DNA of 64,000 nt from Anaerosacchariphilus hominis (GTDB lineage Bacteria > Bacillota > Clostridia > Lachnospirales > Lachnospiraceae), in the NCBI RefSeq assembly GCF_014290175.1, contig NZ_JACOOR010000002.1, positions 448,773-512,772 on the forward strand, in the 5' to 3' direction. A model generated the notes under the pieces. It saw only the letters and a program-made list of their open reading frames with translations. It had not been told where the DNA came from and ran no database searches. How positions within the stretch are numbered: the first letter of the stretch is position 1; every line of letters starts with the position of its first letter. The position numbers and the translations under genes were made by a program. Positions 50,902 to 59,788 of this stretch are shown in pieces.

Positions 50902-53079
50902 TTACAGATGCAGAACACGCTCCTTGATCTCCTGGGTTCTTCCCTGATTCCAGAACTGGGTTCCGATGTAGCCGCAGGTACGGCGGGCCACGTTCAGCTT
51001 GTTCTGGTCCGTATTGCCGCAGTTGGGGCATTTCCAGATGAGCTTTCCGTGTTCATCCTCCTGAATCTCGATCTCTCCGTCATAGCCGCATACCTGACAG
51101 TAATCGCTCTTGGTATTCAGCTCCGCGTACATGATATTATTGTAGATAAACTTCATGACGGACAGAACCGCTTCCAGATTGCTCTGCATATTGGGAACCT
51201 CCACGTAAGAGATAGCTCCTCCCGGTGATAGAGCCTGGAATTTGGCCTCCAGAGCCAGCTTGTCAAAGGCGTCGATCTTTTCCGTTACGTGTACATGGTA
51301 GCTGTTGGTGATGTAGTTGCGGTCGGTAACGCCTTTTACGGTACCGAAACGCTTCTGCAGACACTTGGCGAACTTGTAAGTGGTGCTCTCCAGGGGAGTG
51401 CCATACAGGGAGTAATCAATATTTTCAGCTGCCTTCCATTTTGCGGTGTATTCATTCAGCTTTTTCATGATCTCCAGTCCCAGCGCTTCGCCCTCCGGCT
51501 CCGTGAGCTTCTTGCCGTTCAGGCTGTATACACATTCCCAGAGGCCTGCGTAGCCCAGGGACAAGGTGGAGTAACCGCCGTGGAGATACTTGTCGATGGT
51601 TTCGCCCTTCTCCAGACGAAGGAGCGCGCCGTGCTGCCACAGGATGGGAGCTGCGTCGGAAACGGTGCCGCTTAAGCGCTCATGACGGCACTGGAGAGCC
51701 CGGTGGCAGAGCTCCATACGTTCGTCGAAGATCTCCCAGAACTTTTCCATATCGCCCTCGGCGGAAAGTCCGATATCCACCAGGTTCACGGTAACCACGC
51801 CCTGATTGAAGCGGCCGTAGTATTTCGGCTTGCCGTTCTCATCCACGTAGGGAGTCAGGAAGCTTCTGCAGCCCATGCAGGTGTAGCAGTGGCCCTCGCC
51901 GTTCTTGTCCACCTTGTTCTGGAACATGATTTTCTCGGAAATATAATCCGGAACCATGCGCTTGGCAGTACATTTGGCAGCCAGCTTCGTCAGATAGTAG
52001 TAGGGGTCGTCGTCGTGGATATTGTCGGCCTCCAGCACGTAGATGAGCTTCGGGAAGGCCGGGGTGATCCAGACGCCCTTTTCATTCTTCACGCCCTGGT
52101 AGCGCTGGCGCAGGGTCTCTTCAATGATCAGAGCCAGATCCTTCTTTTCCTGCTCATTCTTCGCCTCGTTCAGATACATGAAGACGGTGACAAAGGGAGC
52201 CTGGCCGTTGGTAGTCATAAGGGTAACCACCTGATACTGGATCATCTGCACGCCGTTCTTGACCTCTTCCCGCAGACGCTTCTCGGTGATGAAATCGATC
52301 TCCTCCTGGGTCACAGCTTCCCGGATGGAATGAAGTTCGTCAGCTACCTGACAGCGGATCTTCTTCCGGCTGATGTCCACAAAGGGAGCCAGATGGGCCA
52401 GGGAAATACTCTGGCCGCCGTACTGGCAGGAGGCCACCTGGGCAATGATCTGAGTGGCGATATTGCAGGCAGTGGAGAAGCTGTGGGGCTTCTCGATGAG
52501 AGTACCGCTGATGACGGTGCCATTCTGAAGCATATCCTCCAGATTCACCAGATCACAGTTGTGCATATGCTGGGCAAAATAGTCCGCGTCGTGGAAATGG
52601 ATGATACCCTCCTGATGGGCCTCCACGATATCCGGCGGAAGCAGAATCCGGCGGGTAATGTCCTTGCTGACCTCGCCGGCCATGTAGTCGCGCTGTACGC
52701 TGTTGACGGTGGGGTTCTTGTTGGAGTTTTCCTGCTTAACTTCCTCGTTATTGCACTCGATGAGGCTTAAGATCTGCTCGTCGGTGGTATTGGACTTCCG
52801 AACCAGGGCGCGGGTATAGCGATAGGTGATATACTGTCTCGCCACGTCAAAGGCCCGCTGATTCATGATCTGATCCTCCACCATATCCTGGATCTCCTCC
52901 ACGCTTAAAGAACGCTTGATATTGAGCGCTGCGCTTTCCACGTCCTCGGCGATCCGCTTGATCTGAACCGGGGTCATGCGGGCGCTGGGAACAACGCTGT
53001 CATTGGCCTTGGAGACTGCGACCACGATCTTATGGGGGTCAAATTCTACCTCTGCTCCGCTTCGTTTGATGATTTTCAT
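50902..53079 (-). CDS. nrdD: Anaerobic (class III) ribonucleoside-triphosphate reductase
   Basis: 725 residues. An N-terminal ATP-cone (MKIIKRSGAEVEFDPHKI) is followed by the barrel. The C-terminal zinc site (CQVCGYDGE and CPNC) precedes the glycyl radical loop TCGYIGTQFW with Gly703. It supplies dNTPs without oxygen. The promoter contains NrdR-like boxes. Confidence 0.96.
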   Translation of the reverse strand: MKIIKRSGAEVEFDPHKIVVAVSKANDSVVPSARMTPVQIKRIAEDVESAALNIKRSLSVEEIQDMVEDQIMNQRAFDVARQYITYRYTRALVRKSNTTDEQILSLIECNNEEVKQENSNKNPTVNSVQRDYMAGEVSKDITRRILLPPDIVEAHQEGIIHFHDADYFAQHMHNCDLVNLEDMLQNGTVISGTLIEKPHSFSTACNIATQIIAQVASCQYGGQSISLAHLAPFVDISRKKIRCQVADELHSIREAVTQEEIDFITEKRLREEVKNGVQMIQYQVVTLMTTNGQAPFVTVFMYLNEAKNEQEKKDLALIIEETLRQRYQGVKNEKGVWITPAFPKLIYVLEADNIHDDDPYYYLTKLAAKCTAKRMVPDYISEKIMFQNKVDKNGEGHCYTCMGCRSFLTPYVDENGKPKYYGRFNQGVVTVNLVDIGLSAEGDMEKFWEIFDERMELCHRALQCRHERLSGTVSDAAPILWQHGALLRLEKGETIDKYLHGGYSTLSLGYAGLWECVYSLNGKKLTEPEGEALGLEIMKKLNEYTAKWKAAENIDYSLYGTPLESTTYKFAKCLQKRFGTVKGVTDRNYITNSYHVHVTEKIDAFDKLALEAKFQALSPGGAISYVEVPNMQSNLEAVLSVMKFIYNNIMYAELNTKSDYCQVCGYDGEIEIQEDEHGKLIWKCPNCGNTDQNKLNVARRTCGYIGTQFWNQGRTQEIKERVLHL

Positions 53080-53130
53080 GTGCTACACTCCCTCTATTAA
53101 AAAATGATAATCAAAATTAGCGACATGTTT

Positions 53131-53181
53131 ATTGTAACAAGATATAGTAGTAGTGTCAATGATCATTTACTATATATTGTT
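53131..53181 (-). promoter_or_regulatory. nrdDG promoter with paired NrdR-box-like sites
   Basis: On the minus strand, -35 TTGACA (53159-53154) and -10 TACAAT (53136-53131) are 17 bases apart. Two related motifs lie in inverted orientation: ACAAGATATAGTA (53137-53149) between the -35 and -10, and TACTATATATTGT (53168-53180) upstream. Their centres are about 31 bases (three helical turns) apart. They resemble the NrdR box consensus. Confidence 0.7.
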
Positions 53182-53321
53182 GTATACATGCGTGAAAATA
53201 TACAGGGATTTCTTGTTATTTACACATTCTTTCTGGAAATAACAGAAAGTTTATGGTATGATGCAAGAGCATAAAGGCTGTGCGAAAAAAGAAAACTGAC
53301 AAAAGGAGATAAAGGCAGAAA

Positions 53322-54317
53322 ATGAGGTTTGCCTATGAAATAAAAAATGGCTGCGCGGTGGTGCGCCGCTGTTATGACTTTGGAAAGGAAGCAGAGATTC
53401 CGTCTGAGATCGACGGGTATCCGGTGACGGAGCTGGGGGCCTATGCCTTTTCCAATCATCTGGACCGGGAACGGTTCAGCCGGGAATTGAAAAACGGAAC
53501 GATAAAAATATGGAATAGCGAGTCGGGAGAGAAGGAACCGGCAGAGCCGTCGCCGGACGCGGCTCCGGAACTTCAGGGTATGCAGGTGGAGGCGGTAAGT
53601 CTGCCCGGGGGCCTGCGGAAAATCGGAGCCTACGCCTTTTATAACTGCAATGCTCTGGCGAGGCTTCGCTTCCACAGCAGCCTACAGGATCTGGGCGCGG
53701 GACTTTTTACCGGCTGTCATCATCTGGGGCGGCTGACGGTGACCCTGGATGAGACGGAGACCTCCTGTTTAAAGGAGATTCTGATCGAGGTGCCGGAGAA
53801 AATGGCTGTTACCGTGGAGGGACGGATACAGGCGAAGCTTCTGTTCCCGGAATTTTTTGAAGAGAGTGTGGAGAATACTCCGGCCCGGATTCTTATGACC
53901 CACATGCACGGCAGCGGCATGAACTTCCGCAACAGCTTTTATATGAAAAAACTGGATTTCCGGGCCTACGACGCCTGCTACTATATGGCGAAGGCGGAGG
54001 AAAACTTTGATACAGTACTGGAAATGACTCTGGATCGGCTCCGGTACCCGGTGGGCCTCTCGGAGGAGCGCCGGGAGGATTACCGGAGCTGGCTGGTGGA
54101 GCATCTGGAGCAGGCCTTTGAGAGAGCGGTGGAACAGCGCGATCTGGACATGCTCACATGGCTTGCGGAAAACGGAACACCAGACAGCGGACTGCTTTCC
54201 CGGATGGCCCTTGTGTCGGCGGAGGGATTCCCGGAGGGAGTGGCTTATCTGCAGGATCGGCTGGGCGCTTCCGGACACACAAAAAAACAGTCGGCTTTGG
54301 ATCGGTTTGAGCTGTAG
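53322..54317 (+). CDS. Cytoplasmic BspA-type leucine-rich-repeat protein
   Basis: 331 residues. The N-terminal 150 show two or three LRR_5-like repeats (AYEIKNGCAVVRRCYDF, VTELGAYAFSNH, RKIGAYAFYNCNAL, GLFTGCHHL). The remainder is helical and unrecognised. There is no signal peptide. It has a probable extended -10 TGGTATGAT at 53254-53262 and stands 9 bases upstream of a VWA/metallopeptidase-like gene, suggesting a shared complex. Function unknown. Confidence 0.65.
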   Translation: MRFAYEIKNGCAVVRRCYDFGKEAEIPSEIDGYPVTELGAYAFSNHLDRERFSRELKNGTIKIWNSESGEKEPAEPSPDAAPELQGMQVEAVSLPGGLRKIGAYAFYNCNALARLRFHSSLQDLGAGLFTGCHHLGRLTVTLDETETSCLKEILIEVPEKMAVTVEGRIQAKLLFPEFFEESVENTPARILMTHMHGSGMNFRNSFYMKKLDFRAYDACYYMAKAEENFDTVLEMTLDRLRYPVGLSEERREDYRSWLVEHLEQAFERAVEQRDLDMLTWLAENGTPDSGLLSRMALVSAEGFPEGVAYLQDRLGASGHTKKQSALDRFEL

Positions 54318-54326
54318 GAGGGCGTC

Positions 54327-55673
54327 ATGATAAAAAGTGCGATATTGGAAGAACAAAAGACGCAGCTCCGGAAGGAGGAGCTGGCGGCCCGGATTCTGAA
54401 CCAGTCCAGAAACGAGCTGTACCTGAAGCTGCGTTATCTGGATCTGGCCCTGGGAAATCTGGCCCTGGCGCCGGGCGCGTCGTCTCCGGCCGGAACCGAC
54501 GGCGGAGTGTTGTACTATTTTCCAGACGGGCTGCTGGGTCTCTATGAACAGCGGGGACGGGCAGCCTGCACCAGGCTTTATCTCCATGGGATCCTGCACT
54601 GCCTGTTCTGCCATCCCTTTGACCGAAAGGGCCGGGACGAACGGCTCTGGAATCTGGCCTGCGATGTGGCCGTGGAGGCGTTGATTGACAGTCTTTATCT
54701 GAAATGTGTCCACATTTCCTCAGGAGCTTTTCGGAAAAGCGTGTATGCCAGACTGCGGGAAAAGCTGTCGGTGTTGACGGCAGAGGGGATTTATCAGTGG
54801 ATCGGCGAAGAACTGACGGAAGCGGAAATCAGCCGCTGGCAGACAGAATTTTACCTGGATGATCATAGCCTCTGGGAGCAGGACCGGAAAAACGGCCCGA
54901 AGAATCCGAACCCCAACCGGAAAAAATGGGACGACATCCGGGAACGGATGGAGACCGAGGTGATGCTTTTCTCCAATGAGGCTTCCGAAGGAGAGGGCGA
55001 TCTGAAGGAACAGCTGCGGGTCAGCAATCGGTCCCGCTATGATTATAAGGAATTCTTACGGAAATTTACGGTGCTTCATGAGGAAATGCAGATCGATCCG
55101 GACAGCTTCGATTACATTTTCTATCATTATGGCATGGAATTGTACGGGAACATGCCGCTCATCGAGCCGTTGGAAACCAGCGAGGTACGGAAGATCGAGG
55201 AGTTTGTCATCGTCATCGACACTTCCATGTCCTGTAAAGAAGGATTGGTGAAGCGGTTTCTGGAGGAGACCTACGATGTGCTTTCCCAGACGGATAACTT
55301 TTTCAAACGCATGCGGATCCACGTCATCCAGTGTGACGAGCGGGTGCAGTCCGACGTGCTGATTGAGAACCAGGAGGCCCTGAAGGAGTATATGGAGCAT
55401 TTCACCATTCTCGGCGGAGGCGGTACGGATTTCCGCCCGGCCTTTGCCTATGTGGAAGAGCAGCTGGCCGTGAAAAAGTTCTGGCGGCTTAGGGGCCTTC
55501 TGTATTTTACTGACGGATACGGCGTCTTTCCGGTGAAAATGCCGCCCTATGAGACCGCGTTTATCTTCGTGCAGAATCATTACCGGGACGTGGATGTGCC
55601 AGCCTGGGCGATCAAATTGATCCTGCAGGAGAGCGATTTGGAAAATAAAGAGTTTCAGAGAAGGAGAAAATAA
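54327..55673 (+). CDS. DUF2201-type metallopeptidase-like protein with VWA domain
   Basis: 448 residues. The N-terminal part matches DUF2201 (LYLHGILHCLFCHPFDR then ACDVAVEALID). The putative zinc helix reads HGILH where the classical zincin has HExxH, so the catalytic Glu appears absent. The C-terminal VWA domain has the MIDAS motif DTSMS. The stop codon TAA and the next start overlap by one base, so it is coupled to the AAA gene. Pairs of such VWA and MoxR proteins usually form chelatase- or chaperone-like complexes. Confidence 0.8.
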   Translation: MIKSAILEEQKTQLRKEELAARILNQSRNELYLKLRYLDLALGNLALAPGASSPAGTDGGVLYYFPDGLLGLYEQRGRAACTRLYLHGILHCLFCHPFDRKGRDERLWNLACDVAVEALIDSLYLKCVHISSGAFRKSVYARLREKLSVLTAEGIYQWIGEELTEAEISRWQTEFYLDDHSLWEQDRKNGPKNPNPNRKKWDDIRERMETEVMLFSNEASEGEGDLKEQLRVSNRSRYDYKEFLRKFTVLHEEMQIDPDSFDYIFYHYGMELYGNMPLIEPLETSEVRKIEEFVIVIDTSMSCKEGLVKRFLEETYDVLSQTDNFFKRMRIHVIQCDERVQSDVLIENQEALKEYMEHFTILGGGGTDFRPAFAYVEEQLAVKKFWRLRGLLYFTDGYGVFPVKMPPYETAFIFVQNHYRDVDVPAWAIKLILQESDLENKEFQRRRK

Positions 55674-57196
55674 TGAACATCAAGAGAGCAAAACAGGAGA
55701 TTAAAGACGCAATAGAAGCGTATCTTTTAAAAGACGAATACGGAGACTACGTCATCCCCACCCTGCGCCAGCGCCCCGTGCTGCTTCTGGGCGCGCCCGG
55801 CATCGGCAAGACCCAGATCATGGAACAGGTGGCCAGAGAGTGCGGCGTGGGCCTGGTGGCCTATACCATCACCCACCATACAAGACAAAGCGCCATCGGT
55901 CTTCCCTTTATCTCGGAAATGGAATTCGGCGGCCGGAAAAAAGCCGTCACCGAGTACACCATGAGCGAAATCGTGGCCTCCATCTACGGGAAAATGAAAA
56001 AAACGGGACTGAAAGAAGGCATTCTCTTCATCGACGAGATCAACTGCGTTTCCGAGACCTTGGCTCCGGCCATGCTCCAGTTCCTGCAGTGCAAGACCTT
56101 CGGCAATCATCCCATTCCAGAGGGCTGGATCATTGTAGCCGCAGGCAACCCGCCCGAGTACAACAAGTCCGTCCGGGAATTCGACGTGGTCACCCTGGAT
56201 CGAGTGAAAAAGATCGAGGTGGAGCCGGACTACGGCGTCTGGCGGGAATATGCCGTCCGGACCCGTATTCACCCGGCGGTCATCTCTTACCTGGACGCCC
56301 GTCCGGCCCATTTCTACCAGATGGAAAGCACGGTGGACGGCCGCCGGTTCGCCACGCCCCGGGGCTGGGAGGATCTGTCCCGGCTTCTGGAGGTCTATGA
56401 GAAGCTGGGCAAAAAGGCCGATAAAGATGTGGTCCGTCAGTATCTCCAGCACGACAAAATCGCCGGAGAATTTGCCAACTACCTGGAGCTTTACCGCAAA
56501 TACCAGAGCGACTATGGCATCGAAGAAATCCTGGGCGGAACGATCCGGGAGGTTACGCTGAAAAAGCTGACCCATGCCTCCTTCGACGAGCGCCTGAGCG
56601 TGGTAAATCTGCTCCTTTCCGGCTGCATCGAGCGTCTGCGGAAAGTACGGGAACAGGAACTCTTCACCGAGGCACTGTTTGCCCGGATGAAAGCAGCGGG
56701 AGCCACCTTGAACGATAGCAATTTCACAGCTGCTGAGGACGGGATCCCGCAGGTTCTGGAAGAGCTGCGCGGTGAGGTAGAAGAGCAGCGCTGCCGGAAA
56801 AAAGAAGCAGAGCTTCTGACCAAGGACGAGGAAAAGCATCTCCTCCGCCTTGCTGATACCCTGCTTTCCTACGAGAACACCCTGAAGTCCGAGCACCCCA
56901 CGGACGGTCCGGCTGCCTTTGAGATCCTGCGTCGGCTCTTCGGGGAACAGCGCGCCCGCTACGCAGGGGAGCAGGAGGACGGAAGCGCGGCTCTCGAACA
57001 CGCCTTCGACTTCCTGGAAGCTGCTTTCGGCGACAGCCAGGAAATGGTCATTTTCCTCACCGGCCTCAACATGTCCGAAGCCGCAGTAGCCTTTCTCCAG
57101 ACCACCGACTGCGAGCGTTACGAACGCTACAATAAGAGACTGCTATTTTCCGAAAGCGACCGTGAGATTCGCGACGAGATCGCCAGACTGAAATAG
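55673..57196 (+). CDS. MoxR-type AAA+ ATPase
   Basis: 507 residues. Walker A is GAPGIGKTQ, Walker B is GILFIDEINC, and sensor 1 is AAGNPPEYNKS, as in MoxR/AAA_5 ATPases. A C-terminal extension of about 200 residues with coiled regions follows. It acts with the preceding VWA protein, a known functional pair. The operon ends in a strong terminator. Confidence 0.87.
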   Translation: MNIKRAKQEIKDAIEAYLLKDEYGDYVIPTLRQRPVLLLGAPGIGKTQIMEQVARECGVGLVAYTITHHTRQSAIGLPFISEMEFGGRKKAVTEYTMSEIVASIYGKMKKTGLKEGILFIDEINCVSETLAPAMLQFLQCKTFGNHPIPEGWIIVAAGNPPEYNKSVREFDVVTLDRVKKIEVEPDYGVWREYAVRTRIHPAVISYLDARPAHFYQMESTVDGRRFATPRGWEDLSRLLEVYEKLGKKADKDVVRQYLQHDKIAGEFANYLELYRKYQSDYGIEEILGGTIREVTLKKLTHASFDERLSVVNLLLSGCIERLRKVREQELFTEALFARMKAAGATLNDSNFTAAEDGIPQVLEELRGEVEEQRCRKKEAELLTKDEEKHLLRLADTLLSYENTLKSEHPTDGPAAFEILRRLFGEQRARYAGEQEDGSAALEHAFDFLEAAFGDSQEMVIFLTGLNMSEAAVAFLQTTDCERYERYNKRLLFSESDREIRDEIARLK

Positions 57197-57214
57197 AGAC
57201 TGCTTAAGACGTAC

Positions 57215-57283
57215 GGCATACAAAAAGAACTTTCCACATTCGGACCAGCCAGGTCCTCCTTGGGAAAGTTCTTTTTGCGTGCC
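57215..57283. terminator. Bidirectional terminator after the MoxR/VWA operon
   Basis: A 15-bp perfect stem (57221-57235 with 57263-57277) is extended by GGCA/TGCC on the outside. A-rich and T-rich arms allow termination from both convergent sides. Confidence 0.8.
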
Positions 57284-57306
57284 TGTTTTACTCTTCAGCC
57301 CGGCAC

Positions 57307-57948
57307 TTATGAAGTCCGCTTCTCCCGCACAGCCGCCTCGATCCGCACCTGTTCCTCCAGCATGGCGTCGATCCGCGCGTCCTCGGAGAAATCTGCAGCC
57401 AGCTTATCCAGAAGCTGACCATCCTCTTCGGGAAAATGCTTATGAAGTACCGTCTTGATAGCCTCATACTTCTTGCGATAAAGGGTTTCCAGCTCAGTGA
57501 CCGGCACATGGACCGGAAGAGTGACGATCTCTTCCGAGGAGATCCCATCGGTCTCGAACCAGTTCTTGATAGTCCGGATCCGCGCATGCTCCGCCGGCCC
57601 CTCTGCCAGAATCTTCTTAGACTTCTGAATTAGAATCACAGCCACAGCGATAAACGCCAGAAACAGCACACTCATACTGTAAGGCGCGATTTTCGGTAAG
57701 GGAAGCTGAAGGGAGCCGGTGATGGCGAGTATCATGGCCGCCAGCCCCAGCACGCCCACCAGCAGCAGAGTCATGGCCGTACTCCTGGCATCGGCGCAGC
57801 GTTCCTCCACGGTCTTAAAAAGCTTGGACTCCTCCGGTCTCTTGATGGGGCCGTCCAGAATATTGGCCATGGTCACCTCCGCGGGTTCTTTTATCTCGAC
57901 GCCCTGCTTGCGGGCTGTCGCTTTCTGTACATCCTTGTATAGGGACAT
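57307..57948 (-). CDS. Membrane protein with two helices, unknown function
   Basis: 213 residues. Two transmembrane helices occur at about residues 59-79 (AMTLLLVGVLGLAAMILAI) and 90-110; both termini are hydrophilic and likely cytoplasmic. The C-terminal helical part is acidic. I see no recognised domain. It lies 22 bases downstream of the AlaX-type gene on the same strand and may be co-transcribed. Confidence 0.65.
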   Translation of the reverse strand: MSLYKDVQKATARKQGVEIKEPAEVTMANILDGPIKRPEESKLFKTVEERCADARSTAMTLLLVGVLGLAAMILAITGSLQLPLPKIAPYSMSVLFLAFIAVAVILIQKSKKILAEGPAEHARIRTIKNWFETDGISSEEIVTLPVHVPVTELETLYRKKYEAIKTVLHKHFPEEDGQLLDKLAADFSEDARIDAMLEEQVRIEAAVREKRTS

Positions 57949-57970
57949 AATAAAATTCTCCTTGTGTTAT

Positions 57971-59131
57971 TTATTTGCGTAAAAACGTCTGGGCCGCGCC
58001 CAGAATCTCCTCCTGGATGCCGGACAGGGATCCCTGAACCATCTCAGGCTTTCCGCCGCCCTTTCCGTTGAATTGGCTGTTCAGTTTCTTACAGAGCGGT
58101 CTGGTATCCTCGGTCTTGCTGCCGAAAATATAGCGGTAGCCGGTCTCATCATTTCCCATGAAGACACAGGCGATGCCGGTGCAGCGGGCGGTCAGGAGAT
58201 TCACGAACTCCCGGCCGGTGTCCGCGTCCAGGCTTTCTTCAAAGAAAACGGGATTCGCGGAACCTTCCGGTACGGCGGCCGCCTTGTCCCGGATGAGCGC
58301 CCGGTTCAGGGTCATCAGCTGTCCGGTCAGCCGGAAGTTCTCCTGCTTCAGCCGTTCCACCGCGTCAGCCACCAGGGCCTCCTTTGCAGAGAGCAGTACG
58401 GAAATAGCCTTTACACTGGCTTCTTTTTCCCGGTAATCCCCAAGGGCCCGGTCTCCGGCCAGCAGATTCACCCGGACGCCGCCCCGGTGGGCCTGCACAT
58501 TGGTGAGCTTAATGAGGCCGATTTCCCCGGTGCGATCCACATGAGGCGCGCAGCAGGCACAGATGTCCACGTCGGGAATGGTCACGATGCGAACCTGCCC
58601 CTGGATCTCGATTTTACTCCGGTAATCCAGAATGGCCAGTTCCTCCTTGCCGGGATAGGAGATGAGAATCGGTACGTTATCGAAGACCACCTGATTGGCG
58701 GCCGCCTCGATTTCCGCCAGCTCCTCCCGGGTGATGGGACCGTTGAAGTCCATAGTGACTTCCTCCTCGCCCAGATGGAAGCCCACATTATCATAGCCGA
58801 AGCGGGCATGGATGAGACCGGAGACGATATGCTCGCCGGAATGCTGCTGCATCCGGGAAAAGCGTTTGTTCCAGTCGAGGATACCCTTCACTTCCGTACC
58901 GACTTCCAGCGGTTCCCGGGTGTAATGCCAGATTTCTCCGGCTTTCTCATGGGTGTCGAAGACCTCCACATCGTTCAGATACCCGGAATCCCCGGCCTGT
59001 CCGCCGCCCTCAGGGAAAAACGCGGTCTGGTCCAGACTCACCTTCCAGTAATCCTTCGTCTGTTCACAGGCAGTCACTACCGCCGGAAACTCCGTCAGAT
59101 GGCTGTCTTCGTAATATAAACGGTTCGTCAT
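57971..59131 (-). CDS. Alanyl-tRNA editing protein (AlaX-type, with DHHA1 domain)
   Basis: 386 residues; hydrolyses mischarged Ser- or Gly-tRNA(Ala). The N-terminal half has the editing-domain zinc motifs MQQHSGEHIVSG and CACCAPHVD. The C-terminal half is a DHHA1 domain (NGKGGGKPEMVQGS). It is much longer than minimal AlaX and resembles the editing half of AlaRS. The aminoacylation domain is absent. Confidence 0.88.
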   Translation of the reverse strand: MTNRLYYEDSHLTEFPAVVTACEQTKDYWKVSLDQTAFFPEGGGQAGDSGYLNDVEVFDTHEKAGEIWHYTREPLEVGTEVKGILDWNKRFSRMQQHSGEHIVSGLIHARFGYDNVGFHLGEEEVTMDFNGPITREELAEIEAAANQVVFDNVPILISYPGKEELAILDYRSKIEIQGQVRIVTIPDVDICACCAPHVDRTGEIGLIKLTNVQAHRGGVRVNLLAGDRALGDYREKEASVKAISVLLSAKEALVADAVERLKQENFRLTGQLMTLNRALIRDKAAAVPEGSANPVFFEESLDADTGREFVNLLTARCTGIACVFMGNDETGYRYIFGSKTEDTRPLCKKLNSQFNGKGGGKPEMVQGSLSGIQEEILGAAQTFLRK

Positions 59132-59218
59132 GTCGAAAACCTCCTGTTGTCAAAAATAAATCTATTACCAAGTATAACATTTTATCGCAGCTTTGGACAG
59201 GTTTATTTTAAGCGGGAA

Positions 59219-59248
59219 TTGGCAGTTTTCAGTGAACTGTGCTATAAT
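59219..59248 (+). promoter_or_regulatory. Promoter of the 98-residue protein gene
   Basis: -35 TTGGCA (59219-59224) and -10 TATAAT (59243-59248) with an 18-base spacer, followed by GAAAGGAA before the ATG. Confidence 0.65.
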
Positions 59249-59280
59249 GCGGGTAAGATTAGACAGAAAGGAAATCAGCT

Positions 59281-59577
59281 ATGATTGATTTACACGGTCA
59301 GGCCGGCCTCCCCTATATCAACCGGGGCGTCTACACCGGAAGCTGTGAGGGCATGCGCTACCGGATGCGGAAAAAAGAGGAAGAGGACAAAAAGGTGCTG
59401 GAGGCAGTCATTTATCCGGAGCCCTTCTGCTTTGAAAAGACAGCGGAGGATCAGAAAGAGGCTCATGAGTTCCCTTTCACCGACGAGGGCTTCCGGCAGG
59501 CCATTGCCTGGATGAACGAACAGTACGAGACCCAGAAGGAGCGCTGGACAGCGGCGAAGAACGCCAGCTGGGTATAA
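59281..59577 (+). CDS. Small protein of unknown function
   Basis: 98 residues, hydrophilic, with MIDLHGQAGLPYINRG at the N-terminus and a helical C-terminus. It has its own promoter, ribosome binding site and terminator, which supports a real gene. I do not recognise the family. Confidence 0.7.
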   Translation: MIDLHGQAGLPYINRGVYTGSCEGMRYRMRKKEEEDKKVLEAVIYPEPFCFEKTAEDQKEAHEFPFTDEGFRQAIAWMNEQYETQKERWTAAKNASWV

Positions 59578-59580
59578 AAA

Positions 59581-59626
59581 GAGACAGTTTGTAGTTTCAA
59601 GACGGAAACCACAAACTGTCTCTTTT
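59581..59626 (+). terminator. Intrinsic terminator of the small gene
   Basis: A stem of 12 perfect pairs (59581-59592 with 59611-59622), extended inward, ending in TTTT (59623-59626). The T-run is at the same time the left end of repeat copy D. Confidence 0.85.
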
Positions 59627-59759
59627 CATGTAATAGGAAATTCCGTAGGAATCCCCTATTACATGAAAAGCCCTTCGGGCAGGAGCGCACTGCGGCGGAG
59701 TGGAATTATGTCGCTAAAGCGACCCGCCGCAGGCGGAGAATCCTGCAAAGCAGGATTCT
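59623..59759 (-). repeat. Multi-hairpin intergenic element, divergent copy D
   Basis: A 137-base element with the same architecture as copy A: terminal hairpin TTTTCATGTAATAGG/CCTATTACATGAAAA (59623-59669), GCCC/GGGC (59670-59680), a conserved core GCGCACTGCGGCGGAGTGG, then TCGCT/AGCGA (59711-59722), CCGCC/GGCGG (59724-59736) and AGAATCCTGC/GCAGGATTCT (59737-59759). Stem sequences differ from A-C but remain paired. A GGTCATC/GATGACC hairpin follows at 59765-59788. Confidence 0.85.
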
Positions 59760-59788
59760 ATTTTGGTCATCCGGAAAGTCAGATGACC

